Assembly (NCBI GenBank): GCA_937902285.1
Contig: CALGTB010000234.1
Span: 1 to 22,355, forward strand
Length of the DNA stretch: 22,355 nucleotides
Direction of reading: 5' to 3'
DNA from: an uncultured Actinomycetes bacterium
Lineage (GTDB): Bacteria > Actinomycetota > Actinomycetes > S36-B12
Shown: in pieces, positions 1 through 6,871 of the stretch
How positions within the stretch are numbered: position 1 is the stretch's first letter
How the letters are laid out: each line of letters opens with the position of its first letter
Notes under the pieces: model-generated
What the model saw: only the letters and a program-made list of their open reading frames with translations
Told to the model about the DNA's origin: nothing
The model's database searches: none
Position numbers and translations under genes: made by a program

Positions 1-183
1 GGGCGCACGCCCGTCACGGTGCGCATCTCGCCGCCACTGGCCGTCGATGCCCTGACCATGACGCCCGACGAGGTCACCCGCCTCGTCACCGAGGCGCTGA
101 TCGAGCTCGGCGGACTCGAGTACCGCGATGCCTATGCACGCGACGTGAAGGCGGGCCGCGAGCTCGACGGCACCCCCGCCTAG
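1..183 (+). CDS. C-terminal 60 residues of a protein, possibly a PlsC-type acyltransferase (5' end outside window)
   Basis: Frame 1 is open from the window edge to a TAG stop at 181-183 and encodes 60 residues. The fragment begins GRTPVTVRISPPL, which resembles the last beta strand of 1-acyl-glycerol-3-phosphate acyltransferases (PlsC family), where a 'pVrVriGpPi' strand follows the acyltransferase core. A charged helical tail follows, ending in YARDVKAGRELDGTPA. No catalytic HxxxxD motif is in view because the N-terminal part lies outside the window, so the family is an inference from a short C-terminal pattern. The next gene starts 7 bases downstream on the same strand, so the two are probably cotranscribed. 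I am confident that this is coding sequence, and only moderately confident in the acyltransferase reading. Confidence 0.45.
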   Translation, partial: GRTPVTVRISPPLAVDALTMTPDEVTRLVTEALIELGGLEYRDAYARDVKAGRELDGTPA

Positions 184-190
184 GTCGGCC

Positions 191-973
191 ATGACGACGC
201 AGGTGGTGACGCGCCTCGCCCCTACGCCCAGTGGCTACCTGCACGAGGGCAACGCGGTGAACTTCCTGCTGGTGTCGTGGCTCGCGCGCCAGCGCGACGC
301 CGAGGTGGTCCTGCGCATCGACGACATGGACGCTCCCCGGATGCGCCCCGAGTACGTGGACGACATCCTCGACGTCCTCACGTGGCTGCAGATCGGCTGG
401 GATCGCGGTCCGCGCAGCCGCGAGGACTTCGAGGCGCGGTACTCACTGGCGCGGCGCACCGGCCATTACCGCGAGGAGCTCGACCGGGCCGTGGCGCGCG
501 GGCTCCCGGTGTTCGCCTGCCGGTGCACCCGACGCGAGGCGCGGGAGGCCGGGGTGGCCGGATGCCTCGGGCCCTGTGCAGCCGAGGACGCACCGGCGGC
601 GCCCGGCGAGACTGCGCTCCGCATGCGATTCCCCGGCGTCGATCCGGTGCTCTGGCGGCGCGACGACCTGCCCTCCTATCACCTGGCGTCGGTGATCGAG
701 GACCGCGACGCGGCGGTCACCCTCGTCGTCCGGGGCGACGACCTGCGCCAGTCCACCGCGGTCCAGCGAGAGCTGGCGCCCTACCTGGCGGCCGATGCGT
801 TCGCGAACGCCGAGTTCGTGCACCACCCGCTCCTCGTGGGTGCCGACGGCGCCAAGCTCTCGAAGTCCACCCGCGACCACGGCCCGATGACACGGGACGA
901 GGCCTCGCTGCGCCGGGTCCGGGAGCATGCCCGCGCGATTGCCGAACCCCTCGGCATCGACCCGGCCGAATGA
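191..973 (+). CDS. gluQ: Glutamyl-Q tRNA(Asp) synthetase-like protein (truncated class I GluRS paralogue)
   Basis: This 260-residue protein has the catalytic half of a glutamyl-tRNA synthetase and lacks the anticodon-binding half. The HIGH-type signature is YLHEGN (H18, G20, N21) and the KMSKS-type signature is KLSKS (222-226). Between them is a C-x-C-x12-C-x3-C cluster (C110, C112, C125, C129), matching the zinc site typical of GluQ-RS enzymes. The segment PSYHLAS...VVRGDDL (161-185) is the usual glutamate/ATP pocket region. The known family activates glutamate without tRNA and attaches it to queuosine in tRNA(Asp); E. coli GluQ-RS is somewhat longer, about 300 residues. The gene starts 7 nt after the preceding stop with no convincing Shine-Dalgarno sequence, so coupled translation is likely. 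No queuosine-biosynthesis gene is visible nearby, so the tRNA substrate here is an inference. Confidence 0.85.
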   Translation: MTTQVVTRLAPTPSGYLHEGNAVNFLLVSWLARQRDAEVVLRIDDMDAPRMRPEYVDDILDVLTWLQIGWDRGPRSREDFEARYSLARRTGHYREELDRAVARGLPVFACRCTRREAREAGVAGCLGPCAAEDAPAAPGETALRMRFPGVDPVLWRRDDLPSYHLASVIEDRDAAVTLVVRGDDLRQSTAVQRELAPYLAADAFANAEFVHHPLLVGADGAKLSKSTRDHGPMTRDEASLRRVREHARAIAEPLGIDPAE

Positions 974-987
974 GCCCCGTCGCTGGC

Positions 988-993
988 TATAGT
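988..993 (+). promoter_or_regulatory. Putative -10 box TATAGT for the ParB-like gene
   Basis: TATAGT lies about 40 bases before the ATG at 1034 and just after the gluQ stop codon. It is the best -10 match in the short intergenic gap. No good -35 hexamer at 16-18 bases spacing is visible. Confidence 0.4.
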
Positions 994-1033
994 CGCCGCA
1001 CAGGCCCATGAGGCCGTCGTGAAGGAGACCGGC

Positions 1034-1465
1034 ATGAGCGCCAAGGACAAGGCCAACGACGACGCTGCGCGGCCGCTCCCGACCGTCACCGTCCCCACCG
1101 AGCTTTGGAAGAACGAGCCGGACGACCACGACTACCCGGCCGCCCTGTCCTACCTCGGGCTGTGCATCGATCCGGAGCGGGCCAAGCACCTCGTGGAGAA
1201 GCTGCGCACAGCCCCGATCGTCATGCATCCGGCCAAGGACCTGCTGCGCTCCTCGGGCCTGGAGCTCCTCGGCCTCGACGACCCCTCGGTGAAGCGGGAT
1301 CTCGTGAAGGTCGTCCTCGGCGACAAGCTCTCCCCCGTTCTGGTGCTCCGTGGCGACCTCGAGAAGGGCCAGCCCTCGGTGATCGCCGACGGCTACCACC
1401 GCATGTGCGCCAGCTACCACCTCAGTGAGAACGAGCTCATTCCCTGCCGGATCACCGACCGCTGA
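1034..1465 (+). CDS. Small ParB/Srx-fold-like protein of unknown function
   Basis: This encodes 143 residues. I chose ATG 1034 over the in-frame GTG at 1019 because the Shine-Dalgarno sequence GAAGGAG (1021-1027) sits 6 bases before the ATG and would be inside the coding region if GTG were used. The C-terminal half reads SPVLVLRGD..., then IADGYHRMCAS and a final IPCRITDR. This resembles the beta-strand plus 'DGxHR' segment of ParB N-terminal/sulfiredoxin-fold domains, whose members include DNA partition CTPases and small phosphotransferases. There is no DNA-binding HTH domain and the protein is far shorter than ParB, so it is not a partition protein. The biochemical role is unknown. The gene has its own promoter candidate and overlaps the convergent DUF2332 gene by 14 bases at the 3' ends. 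Confidence 0.75.
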   Translation: MSAKDKANDDAARPLPTVTVPTELWKNEPDDHDYPAALSYLGLCIDPERAKHLVEKLRTAPIVMHPAKDLLRSSGLELLGLDDPSVKRDLVKVVLGDKLSPVLVLRGDLEKGQPSVIADGYHRMCASYHLSENELIPCRITDR

Positions 1466-2516
1466 CATCGGCGAGGACCACGTCGTTGCCGTGGCTGTTG
1501 CCGACCGCGAGAACGCGGTTCGTCCCGTCGTCGGCCGCGCCGGTCCAGGTCCGCAGGCTCAGGGCGAACGGAGCGTGCCGGGCATTCGTTCCCGGAGCCC
1601 ACTCCCACCACGCGTACGCGAACCGGCGCGTGGTGGTCGCCTCGTCCCCCAGTCGCGCCACGGCATCCTCGATCCGCGCGCGCGTGGGGCTGGGCAGGTA
1701 GAGCCAGAACGCGCTGTGCCACAGCACCGTCGTCGACCCCTCCTCGAGCTCCATCGCCTCCACGAAGTCGGCCGCATCCTGCGTGACCACCGTGGCAGGA
1801 ATACGTTCGGCGACAGCGATCGCACGACGCAGGCGCTCGAACCGCTCGACGTCGTCGACCCAGACGTACGACGAGAGGGCGGTGCGGCCTTCGAGCGTCG
1901 TCGGGTCGATCGGGCTCACGTCGCATCCGACCCGATCGAGGATCACCGGCAGCGGGCCGGCCTCGAGGCCCTGCAGGCCGGGGAGGTGGTCCGGCCTGAG
2001 GTTGAGCCCGGCAGACGTCCCGATCTCCCGCAGGCGAACCGGGAGTGCGCCGGGAATGCGCGACAGGGCGCACCTCAGCAGCGCCGCACGGCCGGTCTCG
2101 TTCGTCTGGGGAGTCTGCCGCAGGCTCGCGGCGAGGGTCCCGGGGCTGTCGACCAGCGCCTGCACGACGGCGTCGCGGAAGGCCGCTCGGTCCTCGTCCC
2201 GTCGCGGCGGCGTCCCGCCCAGGGTCGGAAGGTGCAGCGCGACTCTCGGAGCACGCCGCTCGATGGCGAGGGCATGGACGGCGGCCATGACGCGAAGAGC
2301 GGGCAGGTCCCCGAACCGCGTCTGCGGGGGCAGCAGCGTCCCGACGGGGCCGTCGTGGCGGATGTCATCGAGCACGCCGTCGAGGATCAGGGCCGCCACG
2401 GGGAAGCCGGCCACGCGGACGTAGTCGGCATGCCACGCCAGGGCGTCGATCATGGGGACCACGTCGTCGTCGTGCGGCCTCACCCAGGCCGAGCCGCTGT
2501 CCGCCTGCTCGTCCAC
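1452..2516 (-). CDS. DUF2332 family protein
   Basis: This 354-residue protein has hallmarks of actinobacterial DUF2332. There is an N-terminal helical part with LRVMAAVHALA, then the conserved PQTNETGR motif near residue 140, then LREIGTSAGLNL. The last resembles the glycine-rich first motif of SAM-dependent methyltransferases. Later segments are YVWVDDVERFERL and a terminal region with WEWAPG. No biochemical function is established for the family as far as I know; a methyltransferase-like fold is only suggested by the motif. The GTG start at 2516 is supported by TAGGGT placed 6 bases upstream (2523-2528), the spacing expected for a leaderless transcript, and there is no Shine-Dalgarno sequence. 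It is transcribed divergently from the DUF885 gene. Confidence 0.85.
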   Translation of the reverse strand: MDEQADSGSAWVRPHDDDVVPMIDALAWHADYVRVAGFPVAALILDGVLDDIRHDGPVGTLLPPQTRFGDLPALRVMAAVHALAIERRAPRVALHLPTLGGTPPRRDEDRAAFRDAVVQALVDSPGTLAASLRQTPQTNETGRAALLRCALSRIPGALPVRLREIGTSAGLNLRPDHLPGLQGLEAGPLPVILDRVGCDVSPIDPTTLEGRTALSSYVWVDDVERFERLRRAIAVAERIPATVVTQDAADFVEAMELEEGSTTVLWHSAFWLYLPSPTRARIEDAVARLGDEATTTRRFAYAWWEWAPGTNARHAPFALSLRTWTGAADDGTNRVLAVGNSHGNDVVLADVSGR

Positions 2517-2522
2517 GCCGTC

Positions 2523-2528
2523 ACCCTA
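2523..2528 (-). promoter_or_regulatory. -10 box TAGGGT for a leaderless DUF2332 transcript
   Basis: On the minus strand TAGGGT is followed by 6 bases and then the GTG start. This TANNNT-N6-start layout recurs in front of several genes in this window. It implies transcription begins at or next to the start codon. Confidence 0.6.
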
Positions 2529-2608
2529 GCCCGACCAGCCCGACGCGAACGGTGAGCAGTCGCCCGTGCGAACCGCGGACTACGGGCCACAGCCCACCGT
2601 TCGGCGGT

Positions 2609-2614
2609 TAGCGT
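2609..2614 (+). promoter_or_regulatory. -10 box TAGCGT for a leaderless DUF885 transcript
   Basis: TAGCGT is followed by exactly 6 bases and ATG 2621. There is no purine-rich ribosome-binding site. The box decides between ATG 2621 and the in-frame GTG at 2615. Confidence 0.55.
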
Positions 2615-2620
2615 GTGCCC

Positions 2621-4303
2621 ATGACGTCCTCCCCCAACGCCACCATCGCCGACCTCGCCGAGCGCCTGCTCCGCCACACCTTCGACGCGGAGCCGCTGGA
2701 GGCGACGCTCACCGGATTCCGCGAGTACGACGCCCTCCTCGCCGACCTGTCGCGGGAGCAGGAGTCGCGGCTCGCCGTGCAGCGTGCGGCCATCCGGACC
2801 GAGGCCCTCGCGGTCGACCCGTCGACCCTGAACGATCAGGACGCCGTCACCCGGGCGGTGATCATCGCGCAGACCGAGTACGTGGACGCGGGCGCAGCGG
2901 CGGAGGCCCTCGACTACACCGCCGCCGCCTTCCCCGTGTCACCCTCGTCCATCCTCCTCGCCTACCTGCGCATGATCGTGGTCACCGACGAGGAGCAGGC
3001 CGTCGCCTACCTCGCCCGCCTGAGGCAGATCCCCCGCTACCTCGAGCAGGCGGAGCAGCGCCTCGCCGAGGGACGCGCCTCCGGGCTCACCCCCGTCGCC
3101 CACCTCGTGCAGATGGCCGTCGACCAGATCGACCGCTACCTCGACGCCGCGTCGAGTCCTCTCGTCATCGCGCCTCCCGCCGAGTGGGCAGGGGCGGACG
3201 ACTGGACGGCCGAGGTCGTTCAGGTCGTGAGCTCGGAGGTCAACCCCGCATTCGCCCGTCACCGCGACGTCCTCGTGTCCGAGGCGCTGCCGAGCGGCCG
3301 AGGCGTCGACCGGGTGGGGCTCGTCCACCTGCCCGAGGGCCTCGACCGGTACCGCGGCCTGGTGCGCCTCCACACCACCACCGACCGCACGCCGGAGGAC
3401 CTCCACCAGACCGGGATCGACGTCGTGAGCCGCATCCACGAGGAGTTCCGGGTGCTCGGGCAGTCGCTCTTCGGCCTGACGGACGTGCGCGAGATCTTCG
3501 ACCACCTGCAGAGCGATCCGGCCCTTCGGTGGGGAAGCTCGCAGGAGATCATCGACGCGGCCGAGCGCACGGTTCGGCGTGCCGAGGCGGTCTCGTCCGA
3601 CTGGTTCGGCCGCCTGCCCGTGGCGGTCTGCGCCCTCGAGGAGATCCCGGAGCTGGAGGCAGAGGGCTCGGCGCCCGCGTACTACATGCCACCGGCCCTT
3701 GACGGGTCGCGACCGGGCACCTACTACACGAACGTCAACAAGCCCGAGGAGCGGACGTCGTTCGACCTCGAGTCGGTGGCCTTCCACGAGGCCGTGCCCG
3801 GGCACCACTTCCAGATCAGCATCGCGCTGGAGACCCCGGACCTGCCCATGATCCGCCGGCTCTCCCTCTTCACGGCGTACGTCGAGGGCTGGGGCCTGTA
3901 CTCGGAGCGCCTGGCGGATGAGATGGGCCTGTACTCCTCGGACCTCCAGCGCATCGGCATGCTGTCCGCCGACGTGTGGCGGGCATCCCGCCTCGTGGTG
4001 GACACCGGCATGCACGCCCTGGGGTGGACGCGTCAGCAGGCGGTCGACTACATGGTCGAGAACACGCCGGTGGCGCCGATCGACGTCGAGGCCGAGATCG
4101 ACCGCTACATCGCGATGCCCGGCCAGGCACTGTCGTACATGACCGGCCGCATGGAGATCGAGGCCCTGCGCGCGAGGGCGGAGTCGACGCTCGGCGACGC
4201 CTTCGACATCAAGGCGTTCCACGACCTCGTCCTTGCGTCAGGCGCGCTGCCCCTGGCGGTGCTCGGAGACGTGGTCGACGACTGGATCGCCGAGGCCTCC
4301 TGA
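2621..4303 (+). CDS. DUF885 family protein, putative zinc metallopeptidase
   Basis: This 560-residue protein is of usual length for DUF885. The key signature is HEAVPGHH (H389, E390, P393, G394, H395, H396), a variant HExxPGHH zinc-binding motif. It is followed about 30 residues later by EGWGLYSERL, in which E422 is the probable third metal ligand, as in gluzincin-like peptidases. A conserved AYYMPPALDGSRPGTYY segment precedes the motif. Family members are annotated as putative M32-like carboxypeptidases or dipeptide hydrolases; the substrate is unknown. I see no signal peptide, so a cytoplasmic enzyme is likely. ATG 2621 is preferred because of the leaderless -10 box 6 bases upstream. The 3' end stops one base short of the stop codon of the convergent desaturase gene. 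Confidence 0.88.
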   Translation: MTSSPNATIADLAERLLRHTFDAEPLEATLTGFREYDALLADLSREQESRLAVQRAAIRTEALAVDPSTLNDQDAVTRAVIIAQTEYVDAGAAAEALDYTAAAFPVSPSSILLAYLRMIVVTDEEQAVAYLARLRQIPRYLEQAEQRLAEGRASGLTPVAHLVQMAVDQIDRYLDAASSPLVIAPPAEWAGADDWTAEVVQVVSSEVNPAFARHRDVLVSEALPSGRGVDRVGLVHLPEGLDRYRGLVRLHTTTDRTPEDLHQTGIDVVSRIHEEFRVLGQSLFGLTDVREIFDHLQSDPALRWGSSQEIIDAAERTVRRAEAVSSDWFGRLPVAVCALEEIPELEAEGSAPAYYMPPALDGSRPGTYYTNVNKPEERTSFDLESVAFHEAVPGHHFQISIALETPDLPMIRRLSLFTAYVEGWGLYSERLADEMGLYSSDLQRIGMLSADVWRASRLVVDTGMHALGWTRQQAVDYMVENTPVAPIDVEAEIDRYIAMPGQALSYMTGRMEIEALRARAESTLGDAFDIKAFHDLVLASGALPLAVLGDVVDDWIAEAS

Positions 4304-4304
4304 C

Positions 4305-5249
4305 CTAGCCGCGCTTGGCCAGGCGTGCCGCGAGGGCGTCGCGCTTGTCCTCGAAGCGGCTCGCCGAGACGTCCATCTCCGACATCAGGTCGGCGAGCTC
4401 GATGCGTGCCTGCTCGCCGGTGGGGCCGAAGTCCTCACGCTCGAAGACGCGCCACTTGCGCAGCACGGGCATGACGACCTCGTCGCGGTGCTGACGCAGG
4501 TCGTAGATCCCGGCGACGGCGATCTCCACCGCCTTGCGTCCGAAGCCCTCGATTCCGTAGCCCGGCATGGCGAAGTCGCGCACGGAGTCGAGGACGGCGA
4601 CCATCGTCTGGTCGGGTGCGAGCTCGAACGCCGCATCGATGACGTTGCGGTAGAAGAGCATGTGCAGGTTCTCATCGAGGGCGATGCGTGCGAACAGCTG
4701 CTCGGCGACCGGGTCGCCGGTCGCCGCACCGGTGTTGCGGTGCGAGACCCGGGTCGCGAGCTCCTGGAACGAGACATAGGACAGGCCCGCGAGGACCCCC
4801 GGATGGATGGCCCTGAACCCCTCCTCCATGTGCGTCATGCGGGCCCGCTCCATGGCGATCGGGTCCACGGAGCGGGTGACCAGCAGGTAGTCGCGGATCG
4901 CCGTCGCGTGCCGGCCCTCCTCCGCGGTCCACCTGCCGACCCACTGCCCCCACGCTCCGTCCCGTCCGAGGATGGTGGCGATCTCATAGTGGTAGCTGGG
5001 CAGGTTGTCCTCGGTGAGCAGGTTGATGATGAGGCTGGTCCGCGCCGCGTCGCTGAACCGCAGTTCGTCCGGCGTCCACTCGCGTCCGTCGAGGGGTCCC
5101 GAGAAGTCCTCGCCCTCGCTCCACGGCACGTACTCGTGGGGGAACCACTCCTTGGCCGTGCTCAGGTGGCGGTTGAGCTCTCGTTCCACGACCGGCTGGA
5201 GGTCGATGAGGAGCCGCTGATCGGAAACGCTGTCTGCGAGGGCGGTCAT
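4305..5249 (-). CDS. Acyl-[acyl-carrier-protein] desaturase, ferritin-like diiron type (DesA-like)
   Basis: This 314-residue soluble diiron desaturase has the expected ligand set: E80, E111-x-x-H114 (EEGRH), E163, and E193-x-x-H196 (DENLH). These match the two ExxH motifs and extra glutamates of the fatty-acid desaturase type 2 family, plant stearoyl-ACP desaturase and mycobacterial DesA1/DesA2. Such enzymes put a cis double bond into ACP- or CoA-bound acyl chains using O2 and ferredoxin-type electron donors; no donor gene is adjacent. I placed the start at ATG 5249 (MTALADSV). An upstream extension to GTG 5324 would run into the divergent oxidoreductase gene and has no family-like sequence. 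CAGGCT lies 6 bases upstream of the ATG, a weak leaderless -10 candidate. Confidence 0.9.
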   Translation of the reverse strand: MTALADSVSDQRLLIDLQPVVERELNRHLSTAKEWFPHEYVPWSEGEDFSGPLDGREWTPDELRFSDAARTSLIINLLTEDNLPSYHYEIATILGRDGAWGQWVGRWTAEEGRHATAIRDYLLVTRSVDPIAMERARMTHMEEGFRAIHPGVLAGLSYVSFQELATRVSHRNTGAATGDPVAEQLFARIALDENLHMLFYRNVIDAAFELAPDQTMVAVLDSVRDFAMPGYGIEGFGRKAVEIAVAGIYDLRQHRDEVVMPVLRKWRVFEREDFGPTGEQARIELADLMSEMDVSASRFEDKRDALAARLAKRG

Positions 5250-5255
5250 GGGGAC

Positions 5256-5261
5256 AGCCTG
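5256..5261 (-). promoter_or_regulatory. Weak -10 candidate CAGGCT for the desaturase gene
   Basis: CAGGCT keeps the A at position 2 and T at position 6 of the TANNNT box and sits 6 bases before ATG 5249. The spacing equals that of the better boxes in this window. The first base deviates. Confidence 0.3.
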
Positions 5262-5302
5262 ACACATTCCGACAATTCCCCTCGTCAGGATGGCCGGTGC
5301 GC

Positions 5303-5308
5303 GAGCAT
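5303..5308 (+). promoter_or_regulatory. Weak -10 candidate GAGCAT for the Gfo/Idh/MocA gene
   Basis: GAGCAT is followed by 6 bases and ATG 5315. It keeps A2 and T6 of TANNNT only. No Shine-Dalgarno sequence precedes the ATG, which fits a leaderless start. Confidence 0.27.
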
Positions 5309-5314
5309 GGGTGC

Positions 5315-6283
5315 ATGTCCACACCAGAGGTCAGATGGGGCTTCATCGGCGCCGGCAACATCGCGAGGACGGCGCTCGCCCCCGCCGTCCATGCCGCGAC
5401 GGGCGCCCGGCTCCAGGCCGTGGCCGCCCGGGACCCCGAGCGTGGTCGCAGCCTCAGTCCGCACGGGACGTCGTACGACCACTACGGGGCCTTGCTCTCG
5501 GACCCCGACGTGGACGCCGTCTACATCTCGCTGTCGAACGAGCAGCACGCGCCCTGGTCGATCCTCGCCCTCGAGGCCGGCAAGCACGTGCTCTGCGAGA
5601 AGCCGCTCGGTCTCGACAGCGACGAGGTGCGCCGGATGTCTGAGGCGGCCGCGTCTGCCGACCGCCTGCTCGTCGAGGCGACGTGGAACCGCTGGCACCC
5701 GCGCACCCGGAGGGCGCACGCCCTGGTGCAGTCCGGACTCATCGGCACGCCGACGGAGGTGACCAGCGGCTTCGTGATCGAAGGCGTCCCCGAGGACAAC
5801 TACCGCAACCTGCCGGAGTTCGGCGGCGGCGCACTGTACGACCTCGGCTGCTACAACATCGTGGCGTCGATGTGGTCGACCGGTGGCACGGCGCCCGTCG
5901 TCGAGAGTGCGACCGCACGCCTGAACGAGCACGGCGCGGATCTCGAGACGCGCGCCCGGCTCCAGCTGGGCGGAGCGACGGTCCTCATCGACTGCGCGAT
6001 GGACCGGCCCGCAGCCCAATGGCTGACCATCACCGGCACTGAGGGCAGCATCGACTTCCCCGAGGACGCGATCATGTCGCGCAACTCCCCCAGCACGCTC
6101 ACGATCGCCGGGCTCTGGGGCACCCGCACCGAGTTCTTCGCTCCCGTCGATCCGTACACGGTGATGGTGGAGCAGGTCTCCGCGGCCATCCGGGGCGAGG
6201 CGGCCTACCTGCCTCCCGACACCCAGTCCGAGGACATGATGCGGATCCTCACGGCGATCCGGGTGGCGGCGGGCACGGCCTGA
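5315..6283 (+). CDS. Gfo/Idh/MocA family NAD(P)-dependent oxidoreductase
   Basis: This encodes 322 residues. The N-terminal Rossmann fold starts with RWGFIGAGNIA (GxGxxA at 12-17). The family signature HVLCEKPLG (EKP at 95-97) follows; its lysine contacts cofactor and substrate. The C-terminal alpha/beta substrate domain includes EATWNRWHPR and FGGGALYDLGCYN (about residues 170-182), where aspartate and the downstream polar residues usually line the sugar site. Members oxidise or reduce sugars, inositol or related polyols; the exact substrate cannot be told. I chose ATG 5315 because the protein then begins MSTPEVRWGF, just before the Rossmann strand. The gene is monocistronic and divergent from the desaturase gene across 65 bases. 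Confidence 0.9.
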   Translation: MSTPEVRWGFIGAGNIARTALAPAVHAATGARLQAVAARDPERGRSLSPHGTSYDHYGALLSDPDVDAVYISLSNEQHAPWSILALEAGKHVLCEKPLGLDSDEVRRMSEAAASADRLLVEATWNRWHPRTRRAHALVQSGLIGTPTEVTSGFVIEGVPEDNYRNLPEFGGGALYDLGCYNIVASMWSTGGTAPVVESATARLNEHGADLETRARLQLGGATVLIDCAMDRPAAQWLTITGTEGSIDFPEDAIMSRNSPSTLTIAGLWGTRTEFFAPVDPYTVMVEQVSAAIRGEAAYLPPDTQSEDMMRILTAIRVAAGTA

Positions 6284-6314
6284 CGCGACGCCGCGGGTGC
6301 GAAGTCAAGTACTT

Positions 6315-6350
6315 TCGTCCCGTCCAACATCGCTCCGTCGATCGGGACGA
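6315..6350. repeat. Inverted repeat TCGTCCCG-N20-CGGGACGA upstream of the acidic-protein gene
   Basis: Two perfect 8-bp arms occupy 6315-6322 and 6343-6350. They lie between the oxidoreductase stop and the -10 candidate TAGTGT. They could form a large-loop hairpin ending the upstream transcript, or be a regulator site next to the downstream promoter. Confidence 0.45.
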
Positions 6351-6354
6351 GGGT

Positions 6355-6360
6355 TAGTGT
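6355..6360 (+). promoter_or_regulatory. -10 candidate TAGTGT for the acidic-protein/crotonase unit
   Basis: TAGTGT fits TANNNT and would start a transcript near 6367, giving a leader of about 28 bases. That leader contains the GGGAGG ribosome-binding site at 6381-6386, 8 bases before ATG 6395. Confidence 0.4.
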
Positions 6361-6394
6361 GGAGTGACCGACGAGAGGGAGGGAGGCGATCACG

Positions 6395-6871
6395 ATGAGC
6401 GAGAAGGTGGCTGGATCTGCATCTCCCCAGGAGGTCGCGCGCGCCACGATGAACGGCATGGACGGCGCGAACGACACGGCCGATCAGGCCGAGCGGCTGA
6501 CCATGATCATGGAGGCCGAGGCGACGCACAACGCGCTGAACGGCGGCGGTGGCGAGGGCAGCGTCGATGACCTGCCCTACCCGCTCGAGGACATCGAGGA
6601 CGTCCTCGCGATGGAGGACGCCGAGGACGCCAGCGACGACCCGATGCACGCGGGCGGGCTCACCCCGGCACCGTGGATCTCGGCCGAGCAGGCGGCGATG
6701 CACGTCATCGATCCCGCCGATCTCGACGACACGGAGTATGTGGGCGACGAGAACGACGCCGAGCGAGCAGACCCGTTTCGCGACCAGTTCGACGGCACGC
6801 CGCGCGACCTGACGCCCGAGGACGAGACGATCCTGGGCATCGACCCCTACGACGAGCCGGCGGGCGCATGA
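6395..6871 (+). CDS. Highly acidic hypothetical protein
   Basis: This encodes 158 residues and I do not recognise a family. It is very rich in Asp and Glu (for example DDLPYPLEDIEDVLAMEDAEDA at about 63-84) and contains a GGGGEG hinge near residue 50. It ends with an ordered-looking TPEDETILGIDPYDEP. There is no signal peptide, membrane segment or metal motif. The N-terminal third is predicted helical (QEVARATMNGMD...), the rest mostly disordered. A good ribosome-binding site, GGGAGG at 6381-6386, fixes ATG 6395. Its TGA overlaps the ATG of the crotonase gene (ATGA), so the two are translationally coupled and may act together, perhaps as a partner or regulator. That role is only an inference from position. 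Confidence 0.8.
   Translation: MSEKVAGSASPQEVARATMNGMDGANDTADQAERLTMIMEAEATHNALNGGGGEGSVDDLPYPLEDIEDVLAMEDAEDASDDPMHAGGLTPAPWISAEQAAMHVIDPADLDDTEYVGDENDAERADPFRDQFDGTPRDLTPEDETILGIDPYDEPAGA

Noticed and set aside
443..1468. Long minus-strand open frame opposite gluQ and the ParB-like gene
   Set aside because: It lies opposite two genes with clear motifs and ribosome-binding evidence; such frames are common shadows in very GC-rich DNA and the product has no recognisable motif.
2939..4222. 427-codon minus-strand frame inside the DUF885 gene
   Set aside because: Shadow of the zinc-motif protein; arginine/valine/histidine/leucine-rich composition typical of antisense frames, no motif.
4233..5762. 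509-codon plus-strand frame opposite the desaturase
   Set aside because: Runs antisense to the diiron desaturase and then out of frame through the Gfo/Idh gene; no family-like sequence.
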